In this document: positions 48,811-60,238 of the stretch, piece by piece
How the letters are laid out: each line of letters begins with the position of its first letter
Position numbering within the stretch: position 1 is the stretch's first letter
From: Dipteris shenzhenensis
Taxonomy: Eukaryota > Polypodiophyta > Polypodiopsida > Gleicheniales
NCBI GenBank assembly: GCA_047967505.1
Contig: CM106539.1
Length of the DNA: 64,000 bases
Strand: one strand, 5' to 3'
Made by a program: the position numbers and the translations under genes
The notes under the pieces: model-generated
Told to the model about the DNA's origin: nothing
The model's input: the letters and a program-made list of their open reading frames with translations, nothing else
The model's database searches: none

Positions 48811-51800
48811 ATGGCAAGAACCAAATCAACTGCAAGGCAAGTTGGCAAAGGACCAGGTCTTGCAGCAACAGCAGCTGGGACAGGTTCCAAGAAGTTTAGT
48901 GTTCCTCCAAAGGGAAGAGCTTCACATGGCAGGAAGGGTAAGCCAATGAGCTTGCTCAAGCAAAAGGCCAAAAGATTGAATAAGGGTGCAGGTGTGCTTA
49001 GGGAAATAAGGAGGCAACAGAAAGCCATAGGTTTTGCAATACCCAAAGCACCCTTTCAAAGACTGGTGAGAGAAATTTGTGACAGTTGGAACCTTGGGTT
49101 CAGGTGGAATAGAACTGCCACTCTTTCCTTGCAGGAAATGGCAGAGGATTACCTGGAGAAATATTTTGAGGATGCAATGCTTGTAGCAGCCCATGCTCAC
49201 AGGGTGACTTTGATGGCCAAAGATTTCAACACTTTGTCCAGAGTGAGATGGAGATATGACAAGCTGGTTCATCCTGTGGAATGGCAGGACATCAAAATGA
49301 GAGATATATTGCTAATTCCACCTACAAGGAAGGTCAAGGTTGATGAGGTAAAGGTTGTTGAGGTAACACACTCAAAGAACACCAGAGGGAAGGCTGCTTA
49401 TGAGGACTCACTGAAGCAGCAAGTAAAAGAAACAAAATCTGTGATAGATGTGGAAACTGGAAAGAAGGAGCTACACATACATAGAAGGTTGAAGGAGCTG
49501 GGCCCTGATGTAGTTGTACATATTGAGGATGAAGTTTCAGTCAATGATTTTGATTTGACAAAACAATGCTTAGCAGCATTGGCTAACAAGAATGAGTATT
49601 GCTCAGATACTATCATTCTTGCAATGCTCTAGTAAGTGTCTTTAAATTTTACATTTTTTGCAAATCAATCCTCCTTGTAACTCTTTTATAACCTACCCTA
49701 ATTATGTTCTGATCCTATGCAGCATGATGAGAAGCTGGCTTCATCCCTCTGTACAACATACAGTCCATATTGTTGATCCAGCCATTTCTTCTAGATTAAG
49801 AGATGCAAAAGAGACTCCCATGAGTATTTCCAGCTGGTTCAAACACTGCAATTTTGAAGTAATTGACATTTTGCTACTTCCATATCATAGCAGGTATGTG
49901 GGTGACTACTTCTTTTAAGATTCTTCTTTAATATTGGGAACTCTTGTAGCCTTTCATTTGCTTATGCTTTTTTCCTTATGCAGTGACCACTGGAGTTTTG
50001 TGTCTATTGACATCCAGCAAAAGCAGTGCTTTCTATTCAACTCTCTAAAAAACACACACAGAGAGCTGAAATTGTAAGTACTGTGTGTGCTTTCTGAACT
50101 CAAAACTTCATTATTTTGATACCATACTAACTAAATTATACATATTGCAGTTGTATTAGAAGGCTATTAGATGCATTGGATCATTGTCCTCCAAATGTCT
50201 CTCTGTTGGATTCAATAGAGCCATTAAGTCTAGAGGTAAAAAGTCTATTAAATGCTATGTCTTTGAACTTATTGAATAATTTTGTTTTGTGCTGATGCTC
50301 ACTGTTTCTAACATTTTTTTCTAACTGTACAGACACCACAACAAAATGATTCAAGTAGTTGTGGATGGAGGGTGCTGATCAATGCAAAATATATACTTTC
50401 AAGCTACTTTGAAAAGGAACAGCCAGATCTGGTAAGGAAAAATACTTTTCATTTAGCTTGAATATAATTCATAATGATACAAAGTGTTCTAAATTATCCT
50501 CTGCCATTGCAGATGAAAGAGGATAGCTTCAGCCCCAACTATGTGTTGAGAGTTCATGCTCAACATCATGTGATCATGTGTGCATAGCACCATCACGTGA
50601 TCATATGTGCATAGCACTAACCTTATAGAGTGCTATAAAGGAAAGGGTTAGCTCCCCTAACCCTAACCCTAAAAGGGTTTGTATATATTCTATTTTTTCA
50701 ACTAATTCTAGTGTACAATTAGTCATTTGTGGTGTGCTCTCTAGCTGTGCCCTCTCTCCTCATCTCCACTCTTCTCCTCTCCCCTCTTCATATTTTGTCA
50801 TGGTATCAGAGCTCCCTTGTCTTCCGTTGAGACATTGAGTTTCTTGAGAGTGTGAGAGAGATTGTGAGATTGAGAGTTCTCTTGAGTGATTGTGAGATCC
50901 TTCCCTTCACTTCCGTTGAGAGAAAATTCCGTCCATTTGGTGAGAAATTTCCGTTCATCTCCTTCAAGAGTTTGTGAGAGATTTGATTCTTCTTCTTAAG
51001 AGAAATAGAGAGAAAATTTCGTCCACAGAGGAATTTCCGTCCATTTGATTGTGTGAGAGAGGGATTCCTTGTGACATTCCATTTGTTTAGAGTTGTTCTT
51101 TGAGCGATTCTTATGAGAGAGAGATACCGAAAAATTGAGAGAGACATATCGGTCTCTACAAGAGAACTTGAACTAGCCCAGGGCTTCCCAATGCACAACA
51201 GCGGCCTCCTGCTAAATGGGCTAGAGTAGTCTCTATGAGCCCATATACGTCCTATTCTATGGACGATTGGCTTTAGCTGCATCTCCGACAATCGGCATCA
51301 AGCTCCACTACAGCCAGCCTCCTTCATCGCCACCATCGACCTACAGCAGCTCTTAGTTTTCGGTGTATAGCCAGCTCCTTCAACGACTGGCTCCTTAGCT
51401 CTGCCTCCTTCAAGCTCTTTGCAAGAGCACACGGGCAACCAGCCGACCATTTAAAGCAAACAGTGAGCGCCCTACGCCATCTCCAAGCCTAAAGCAAAGA
51501 CAACGCCAAGGCCTTCTGCCACCATCAACGGCCGCTCCAGTACCTCCAAATGCTAACAAGCTTACAAGAACAGCCGCTCCATTCCGCCATAGCCAAGCTT
51601 TGTGTCAAGCATAGCCCATGACTCGCTTAGCCAAAGCTTCGACTCGACAGCTCTAAGGCTCTAAGCCTCCCAATACAACGACTGCATCTTGTGAGCCTCC
51701 AACGACCTGAGGCTTCAAGCAGCGAAGGCTCCTTCGCAAGCGCCATCGCCAAGCCACCAGAGCTCTCATCGCCGTCGCCAAGCTCCATCAGCCCGCACGT

Positions 51801-54800
51801 CCGGCTCCTCTATGACGGACGCCCCTGGCAGCTCCCTGGCAGCTCAAGCTTCTCTGACCTCTACAACGAGCCCTCAGCTCCAAAACCGGCTTCTAAAAGC
51901 CTGTAACGCAAGGCGCACGCAACCGACGGCTCCTACAACAAAGGCGATCAACGGCCGCTCTCCAACGAAACCGACGACGGAATCTTCAAGATTCTGTCGG
52001 CATCTCAGCAGATTCCGTGAGCTCCTTCCAAGCGACACGTGGCAGATAGCCACTCGACACGTGGCATGTTCCCAAGCTCTTATCCTCCACGTGGCAACCA
52101 CATCCATCTGACACGTGGCAGATAAGCTCCAACCTGGGTCAGGGTAAGTTAATCCCAGTTAGATTGATCATAGGTCAGAGAGCTTGATTTACATTGTGAC
52201 ACGTGGCAGACCTTATCTGCCACGTCATCAGTGACACGTCATCAGCCACATCATCTGGCCACGTCATCAGTGACACGTCATCAGCCACGTCATCTGGCCA
52301 CATCATCAGTGACACGTCATCAGCCACGTCACCTGCCACGTCATCTGTGCCACATCACCTGCCACGTCATCTGTGCCACGTCATTTGCCACGTCATCAGT
52401 GCCACGTCATCAGTGACACCTCAGCACTGCCACCTCAGCACAGAGCTTCACTGGCACACCTCTTGCTAAGCACAGTGCCACATCATCACTGCATGTGACT
52501 CACAGTGACACATCATCATTGAGCACCATTTGCACTCCTTTTGCCCCTCCACCTAGATCAAGTCATATCTCTTGATCCAGGAAGAATTTGAGGGTGCTCC
52601 AAAAAGGAAAGTCGCTCGATTTTTTGTGCTCTACGCGCTCGTTACATCACGCGCACATTTCGGCGCAAGTTACACTCACATTTGAGCCTCGCCGACAAAA
52701 CCACTTCCTTCACGCACATTTGCCTCTACATCGACGCATCTGACCCAGCACTTAAAAAGAACAAAGGAAAAGGAATTATTTGCTGCTCTTTCATCGATCG
52801 ACGGTTGGTTTAGATCTAGATCAGAGTAGACTAGATCGCCATAGAGGGGACGCTTTGAATTCCCCAAGTTGCCAATCTAAGCCATGCCCGAAATTCCCGA
52901 CTAGTACCTACTCGGAGTCAGTCCATACGCTCACATCCGATTTCACATCATTGCATTACCTGAAACCATACGTTCATCAGTTCAATGAGCAAACTTCAGA
53001 GTTCAGAGGCATTGCAGATTGATTCAGTGGGCAGATAGCACTTGATTTCACACACACATGCCACCATTGTAAAGCCTATTTGGCTATCTCACGGCATAGT
53101 GCACATCATTTTTTCAGCCTTGTAAAGCCTCTTGGCTATTCCCGGCATCATTGCCACAAGCCTTGTAACACAGGTCAGATCTTATTTACTGCAGTTCTAT
53201 CTTCACCGACGGTACAGAGATTTCACTTGGCATCTTCAGTGTATTTGCAGTTGATTCATACAGAGTTTTTCCAGGACATTTTTTGAGTACATTGTTTGCA
53301 CCATGTCGACTAGCAACCTCAATTTGGAGGCATCTGCTAAGTTAGACAACTCCAATTACGGTACATGGAAATACCGAATGGAGACCATTCTTGTGCTTCA
53401 GGACAAATGGGAGTATGTCGATGGATCCATACCTAGACCATTGGCAGATCCAGCCACCAGTAGCTCTACTCCATCTGTTGTCACAGCACCAGCAACGGGA
53501 TCTACATCGGGATCTACATCTACACAAACAGTTTCCGCACCAGTAGCAGATCCTGCCATTGCCCGAGCTCAAGCAGAATGGGATAAGAAAGACAAGTATG
53601 CCTATCACCTGATCAAGCAGAATGTGCAAGATGTCATGCTAGCACAGCTCAACACAGTCAAGACATCAAAAGAAGCATGGGATATGTTCGCAGCTCTCTA
53701 CGAGTCCAAGAACACATCCAGGATTCTCACCTTGAGAAACCAGATCAACCAGAGTTTCCGCAACAGCAGTGAAACCGGTCATGCTTATGTACTCCGCATC
53801 AAAGACTACAACAATCAACTTGCAGCAGTAGGAGAGACTATGAATCCCGCAGAAATGGTTCAAGTAATCCTGAATGGACTAGGAGAAGGATATGAGAATC
53901 TGGTCCAGAGTATTGCCATCCAACGGCAAATTCCAACACTGGAAGAACTTCAGTCAGTTCTACTTGGTGAAGAACTCAGGACTCAGGCCATTCAAGCACG
54001 TAAAGGTCATTCTAATGATCAGGCATTCACAGCTTCAGACAGAAGCAGAGGCAAAGGCAGAAACAGAGGTAGATCATATCAGAAAAGTGGTCAAAATCAA
54101 AGTCAGAATCAGCATCAGCAGCATCCTCAGCAACATCAAAATCAGCAAAGAGGAAATCATTCCAACAGAGGAAGATTCCAAGGACGAGGGAATGCATCCA
54201 CCAATGTGTCAAACATTCAATGCAACTATTGTCACAAGTTTGGACACTATGAAAGAGATTGCCGCAAGAAGCAGTATGACCAAGGCGGTCAATCCAGCAG
54301 TAATCGAGGGAATTCCCGAGGAAGAGGAAATCATCGTGGTGGACATTCTAGTCACAGTCATTTTGCAAATGAACATGGCAATATGTTTCTTGCAAGTGAG
54401 GAATTGCATCAGACTGATACAATGCACCAAGACACTGATTTCAATCCCAAAGAGGATTTCAGCTATCAAGTCGACCAAGTGGAACAGGATCCTTGGTACA
54501 TCGACAGCGGTGCATCATCTCATATGACAAATCATCAGGAATGGTTCACAGAAATGAAGCCATTAGAAGGTCAAAAGAATGTCATCTATACAGCAGACAA
54601 TACACCGAATCCGGTTCAAGGGACAGGTGTTATCCCTATGAACAATTTCACTGGTACAAAAGGATTAGTCAAAGATGTGCTCTATGTTCCGAAGCTCAGC
54701 AAGAACCTTTTGTCAGTAGGTCAAATGACGGAACACAACTACAAAGTTATCTTCGACGGTGATGAATGCACTATCAGAGACAAATCCAAAAGAGGTCAGC

Positions 54801-57800
54801 TAGTAGCAAAAGGTGTCAAGGAAGGACGCTTATACAGGATGCTAGCTACAGTACCAGATCAACATGCCATGTCAGCTCAAATGCAACAGATGCCACTATC
54901 TGCAAAATGGCACAAGAGATATGGTCATGTCAACTTCAAGTACTTGTTAGATCTAAGGAATCAAAATATGGCAATTGGGATTCCGAAGCTACAGTTTCTT
55001 GGAAAGGTTTGTGAAGCATGCTGCTTCGGCAAACAAAAGCGAACCAACTTTGTCAGAAGTACCTCTCGTGCACGAGGTATTCTTGATTTACTTCATACAG
55101 ATGTATGGGGTTATGCCCAGACCCGCAGCATCAATGGTTCACTTTATTACTTGACCTTCATCGACGACTACAGCAGATATTGTTGGGTCTACTTTCTGAA
55201 AGAGAAATCTGAAGTATTTGCCAGATTTCAAGAATTCAAAGCCATGGTAGAAAACCAAACAGGCAGAAAGATCAAGGTCATGAGATCAGACAGAGGAGGT
55301 GAATACATGTCTTCAGCCTTCATGAACTTTTGCAAAACTCACGGCATTCGAAGACAATTCACATGTGCAGATACTCCTCAGCAAAATGCAATAGCTGAAA
55401 GGAAGAATGGGACTTTAGCAGACAGTGCTAGAGCAATGCTTAGTGAAAAGCATCTTCCGAATCAGTATTGGGCAGAAGCAATAGCTACAGCTAACTACTT
55501 GCTTAATCGGCTTCCTACTGAACCGATACAAGGTATGACTCCTTATGAAGCATTCACTGGACACAAGCCACGCATTGGGCATCTCCGCATATTTGGTTGC
55601 ATAGCATATGCCCACATACATGATGATCATCGCAGGAAATTGGATGCGAAGTCACGCAAATGCATCATGGTTGGCTACAGTGACGAGAGTAAAGCATACA
55701 AATTGTATGATCCCATCAACCGCAAAGTCATCATCTCCAGAGATGTAATCTTCGATGAGGAATCAGAATGGAAAACCTCACCTACACAGGAGATAGAAGC
55801 ATCGACTTCACAGTCATCTTCAGAACAGGTTGATGAAGAAGAGCAATAATTGCCAGCAACACCCCAATCAGCGTCACAGCAGCTCAGACGGTCTACTAGG
55901 GAAAGCAGACCACCAGCCAGATTGACATATGCTCAGAAAGGCAAAGCAATTCAGGTGGAAACCACCAACTATGCTCTTATGACTACCATCATGGCTACAG
56001 AAGAGCCAGTGTACTTCGAAGACGCAGTAGATAAGCCAGAATGGCAAACTGCAATGAATGAAGAAATGGATGCTTTGTATAAAAATAACACTTGGGTATT
56101 ATGCGACCTTCCACCAGGAAAGAAGGCCATAGCCAACAAATGGGTATACAAAGTGAAGTACAATCCAGATGGCAGTATTCAGAGATACAAAGCCAGATTA
56201 GTTGCAAAAGGATTTGCACAACAATATGGCCAAGATTATGATGAGACTTATGCTCCAGTAGCAAAGATGGATTCCATACGGTTCTTGATATCACTAGCGA
56301 CACTCAGTAAATGGAATGTGTATCAGCTCGATGTCAAGAATGCATTTCTCAATGGTTATCTAGACGAGGAAGTCTACATGCAACTACCAGCCGGTTATGT
56401 TGAACCAGGAACAGAGAACAAGGTTTGCCATCTAAAGAAAAGTCTCTATGGCTTAAAGCAAGCACCCAGAAGTTGGTACAGCAGGATTGACAAGTATTTT
56501 GCTGATCTGGGATACATGAAGTCCAATGCAGATCATACTCTCTACTACAAAGTTCAAGGGGAAGATATTACTATTGCACTTTTGTACGTAGATGATCTGA
56601 TTGTGACAGGAAGCAAGGATCGCTTCATCAGACAACTAAAACAAGACTTATCTGCAGAATTCGACATGAAAGATCTTGGACTTATGCACTATTGTCTTGG
56701 AATTGAGTTCTGGAGAGATTCAGATAGCACATTCATGAGTCAGCTCAAGTATGTTGACAGTCTCCTGAAGAAGTTTCATATGGCAGATTGCAAGATTGCA
56801 GCCACTCCCATGGAACAGAGTTTGAAACTTACTAAAGATTCAGAAAAGCCTACAGTCAATGACAGATACTACAGGCAACTCATTGGATCTCTTATATATC
56901 TGACAATCACACGGCCAGATATTTGTTATGCAGTAAGCTCACTAGCACAGTTTATGGCAAATCCAAAACAGTCTCACTGGAATGCAGCCAAAAGAGTCTT
57001 GAGATACATCAGAGGTACAAGACAGTTTGGGATAGAATACAGAGGAAGTCATCCACGGTTGCATGGATACTGTGACAGTGACTATGCTGGAGATCATGAG
57101 ACCAGGAGATCGACACAGGGATATGCATTTTTCCTTGGTCAAGGTGCTATATCATGGTTGTCCAACAAACAGCCAACTGTTTCTTTGTCTTCGACTGAAG
57201 CAGAATATAGAGCACTCACTACAGGTGCATGTGAGGCTATATGGCTCAGAAGACTATTGTCAGAAACAGATTACTTTGATGAGTCAAAGCCAACAACAAT
57301 ATACTGTGATAATCAATCGGCTCAAGCATTGGCCAAAAATCCAGTATATCACTCCAGGACAAAGCACATTGATGTCAGAGAGCACTTCATCAGAGAAAGA
57401 GTGTTACTTGGTGACATCACACTGCAGCATTGTGATAGCAAAGAAAATGTTGCAGACATCTTTACCAAACCACTCGGTAAAGAGCTATTCGAGAAACACC
57501 GACTAGCTCTTGGTTTGATGCAGAGGAAGGACATTCCCATTAAAGGGGTGTGATGGAATGTAATGCTCAGTCCTTCTTCGATTCCCCAGAATCATCATCT
57601 TGAGGGAAGGCCTACTTCATGATGTTGATCTTGAGGGAAGGTGTTGAGAGTTCATGCTCAACATCATGTGGTCATGTGTGCATAGCACCATCACGTGATC
57701 ATATGTGCATAGCACTAACCTTATAGAGTGCTATAAAGGAAAGGGTTAGCTCCCCTAACCCTAACCCTAAAAGGGTTTGTATATATTCTATTTTTTCAAC

Positions 57801-58223
57801 TAATTCTAGTGTACAGTTAGTCATTTGTGGTGTGCTCTCTAGCTGTGCCCTCTCTCCTCATCTCCACTCTTCTCCTCTCCCCTCTTCATATTTTGTCACT
57901 ATGTACATAATTTTAGAGCTCATACAATTTTGAGGTTTTTGAGCTATGCCTCCCCCAAACCTATTGTAGCAGCTACTGTGGAGCTGGGTGAAAGCTCTAA
58001 AGTACAAGAAGGTGTCATACACCTTGATCCCACATATGAAGCACCTGATGTGGAGGACCAGATGCCACAGGAGCAATCACAGAGTGCTGAGGAGGAGCAG
58101 ACACAGGAGCAAAGACCTGCTGTTGATGTTGAGGAGAAGGTGGAGAAGCAGCAAAGAGAGGCTTCTGGGGCAGTGGAGGAGACAGGATGGAGCAGCAGAG
58201 AGAAGATCCTCCAGAAAATGTAG
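48811..58223 (+). CDS. Gene C: histone H3-like domain fused to Ulp1/C48-type cysteine protease domain, interrupted by a retrotransposon
   Basis: Exons 48811-49631, 49723-49893, 49984-50073, 50151-50235, 50333-50431 and 50513-50543 plus 57904-58223 (last exon split by the copia insertion). Without the insertion they give 538 aa. Residues 1-9 are MARTKSTAR, like the H3 tail. Residues 58-147 align with the H3 fold: GVLREIRRQQKA, PFQRLVREIC, LQEMAEDYLEKYFEDA, AHRVTLMAKDF. Residues about 275-433 form a C48-type protease: His333 (SDHWSF), Asn350 at the usual Asp position (FNSL), Gln392/393 and Cys399 (SSSCGW). A Glu/Gln-rich tail follows. In the present allele translation would run into the LTR and stop about 16 codons later, after the catalytic core. 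The start is fixed by the MARTK match, which is conserved in the decayed copy. Family knowledge: C48 enzymes process or remove SUMO-like modifiers. The combined role is unknown. Confidence 0.9.
50801..53302 (+). other. 2.5-kb leader of the copia element
   Basis: A long untranslated stretch from the primer-binding site to the gag ATG. It is rich in GAGAG words near the LTR, then GC-rich (51200-52150), then the ACGTCA minisatellite, then sequence shared with the reversed fragment at 30722-32515. The GC-rich ORFs here (for example 51691-51906) show no family resemblance. Most copia leaders are far shorter. Confidence 0.75.
52198..52440. repeat. ACGTCATC minisatellite in the copia leader
   Basis: About 20 head-to-tail variants of GCCACGTCATC[AT]G, alternating with TGACACGTCATCAG, in 240 bp. 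Each holds the ACGTCA core bound by plant bZIP factors in other contexts. The related reversed fragment has the same array at about 31640-31930. Confidence 0.9.
53303..57553 (+). CDS. Ty1/copia Gag-Pol polyprotein with one in-frame stop
   Basis: The frame runs from ATG 53303 to the TGA ending at 57553, broken only by TAA at 55847-55849 (context CAA TAA TTG). Gag occupies the first ~270 residues (MSTSNLNLEASAK..). A CCHC zinc knuckle follows (CNYCHKFGHYERDC), then protease (WYIDSGASSHM) and the pre-integrase motif (WHKRYGHVNFKYL). Integrase has the D,D,E core (LLHTDVWG, FIDDYSRY, TPQQNAIAERKN). After the stop come reverse transcriptase (YQLDVKNAFLNGYL, YVDDLIVTGS) and RNase H (GYCDSDYAGD, SLSSTEAEYRAL, TKHIDVREHF). 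All domains look intact. The stop lies between integrase and RT, so it is either a recent inactivating mutation or a leaky stop. Confidence 0.96.
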
Positions 58224-58339
58224 AGCAGCCTCTGGATGAAACTGTACATAAATAGAAAATGGATGTTAGAAATATGTTCTACAGATTCAGCTAAACAATT
58301 CTGTACAAAATCTTACTTGATTGAATACAAAACCTTTCT

Positions 58340-59779
58340 TTATGGAGTATGTGTGATCTCAATTTTAAAATTTTCTATGTCTTTGCATTTAACTGAGCTC
58401 TCTCTTCTTCTGAGTAACTGCAAAAAAGCAATATGAATTAGAGTGGTAAATTAAACTAATAGCAATGCTTATAGAGACTAGGATAAATCAGATGGTGTAC
58501 CTTTCTGTTCTTGTAGATAAATAAAAAGTCGTTTGAGATAGAACCTTCAGTCTCAAACAGAATGTCACTGCGTAATTGAGCTAGGGAGTAACATTCTCTT
58601 AACGAGATACTGGCTACCACATCACCATTCTCAAGAACATCAATATCAATAAGTTTATTTTGTGCACCAAACGACTCTTCATCTTGGTCCATTGGGACAA
58701 GCTTTGAACCTAGCATTCGACTGCGCTTGTAATAAAAAGAGAAAATAAAATTTTGTGATGCAACCATGTACTTCAGTTGCATAGAAGGTTGGACCACCTC
58801 ACAAAACACTGAACTACATGTCTTCTTATCCCAACCTTTATCCAAAAATTGTGGCATGCATGCCGAATTTGTTGCTTTAACTGTGAGCATTGTTTTTGAA
58901 ACCTTTACTGGAAAGGTATTAAACAAGTCTACAAAAACTGTGAGAGGCATGCACAAAGAAATTTTTACTATCCTAGTGGCAATATTGGGCCTCAGAGCTT
59001 TCTGTACTTCTGTAAAAAGCTTCGCCCTATATGCCTCTGTAACACTAGAATGTGGGTGAGGCCAATCCACCGAATTCCACGCCGGAAGGTCTTGTTTTAT
59101 TAATACACCATGTGTGTTAGCTTTGTCCAGCAACTGATAAAAATGATCAGTAAAAAATATACCCGATTGAGCTAGCTCTGTTGCACATCGACCTTGGTAT
59201 TGTTGTTCTCCTATCGATCCATGCAGAACATCTATAAATCCCAGAATACAATCGATGTTTTGCCATGTCTCATACGATGAAGGATATAAATCTGAAATAA
59301 AACAACACAAGAATGTCAATAAGTTAAGAGAGAAAGCTTCATCTTAAAAATCCATACACCTCATGAAGGAAAAAACCACAATAGAAAAATATACAATTAG
59401 GCCTGTGTTGCGGAAGATTTTTTGGATAGTCTCGCAAGACAAGTTCTTTATGCATGTACACGTGCTGAATCAAAACTTCTTTCACGGATATCTTCCCTTT
59501 GGTGATTTTAAAATCTCGTACTCTTCCCTTCCACGATGCCAAGAAAATGTTTTTTGTCTGGGGTCTTTTTCTTTTGCTAGGTTGCATGAGCACCCATGCT
59601 CCTTTCGAAACACTAAACCTTTCCCAAGTTCCTTCTGTTTTGACTGTACTTGAATTCTCTACCGACGAAATAGAAGAAGCAGGTCGACGGGGTAAGGATG
59701 TTTGGTATAATTCTGCCTTCGTAGCATTATCATCCACAGAGCGTCTTGCACAAGAACGGCTGTGGTTTTGGTTCACCAT
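58340..59779 (-). CDS. Gene D: uncharacterised transposon-borne protein, 417 aa, conserved in both copies
   Basis: Exons 59779-59395, 59291-58501 and 58417-58340 join in frame through GT..AG introns. The third exon is supported by its counterpart in the decayed copy (LLRRRESSVKCKDI against LLLRRRESTIQCKSI). N-terminal landmarks are WVLMQPSKRKRPQ and FLASWKGRVRDF. The middle has CILGFIDVLHGSIGEQQYQG, ATRIVKISLCMPLTVFVDLF and FSFYYKRSR. The C-terminal ~80 residues (LIDIDVLENGDVVASISLRE, SLAQLRSDI, DFLFIYKNRKLLRRRES) resemble a ubiquitin-like beta-grasp pattern, a tentative view. No family is recognised for the rest. It is convergent with gene C (stop 58223) and lies just inside the right TIR. 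Conservation of sequence and introns between two diverged copies shows it is a true component of the transposon. Confidence 0.82.
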
Positions 59780-60238
59780 GGAGATTTTCTGAATCTGTAA
59801 GAATAGCAAAGTAATGTAACTAAGATAACAATTTGAAGTTTCAAGAAAGAGAAAGTGGGCAAACAGACAGTTGACGAGAAACATCTTACTCTACGCCAAA
59901 CAGGATCAAGGGAGCAGTTTTGGAAAAGGAAGGCAGTTGCACAATGAGGCAATGGTGTAGAATGGTAGACCTTTCGCACGAAAGGCGGCACAATATTTGA
60001 AAATTCAAAGGAAGGTGGAAGCGGGAAGGATCTTGTAAGATAAAATGTCAGTTTAGATTCTATCTTCTTGTCCAAAGATCTTCTACGAATAAAAAACCAA
60101 TCTCCTCATTAATGTAGCACGCTTGTACTTACATAAAGTATTGTTTCTTTTTTCTATTTTCTCTTATTTTCGTGAATTTTCAACGTTACGTTGGCCTTCT
60201 ATTGATTGGTTGAGAGGTTATTTTTCCAAACCGTAAAA
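59780..60238. promoter_or_regulatory. Gene D upstream and right subterminal region
   Basis: 459 bp between the gene D start and the right TIR. It must hold the gene D promoter. The part next to the TIR (ATTTTCTCTTATTTT.. GTTACGTTGGCC.. ATTGATTGGTTGAGAGG) is conserved in the decayed copy at 24000-24090, which suggests a subterminal transposase-binding region. Confidence 0.55.

Larger units (their letters stand above)
50544..57898 (+). mobile_element. Young, nearly complete Ty1/copia LTR retrotransposon
   Basis: LTRs are 50544-50800 and 57642-57898, both 257 bp, starting TGTTGAGAG and ending TTTGTCA; I noted two differences. The target duplication CTATG occurs at 50539-50543 and 57899-57903. 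The primer-binding site TGGTATCAGAGC (50801-50812) directly follows the left LTR, and a purine tract GAGGGAAGG precedes the right LTR. The LTR holds a TATATATT box (about 50682) and CCCTAACCCTAACCCTAAAA. The internal order gag-protease-integrase-RT-RNase H defines Ty1/copia. It lies in the last exon of gene C in the same orientation. Confidence 0.97.

Noticed and set aside
51691-52469. GC-rich ORFs in the copia leader as extra genes
   Set aside because: They arise from repeats and GC-rich leader sequence, overlap in several frames and show no motif.
53892-54527. 211-codon ORF in another frame of gag
   Set aside because: Overlaps the copia polyprotein, which carries all recognised domains; the alternative frame is a shadow.
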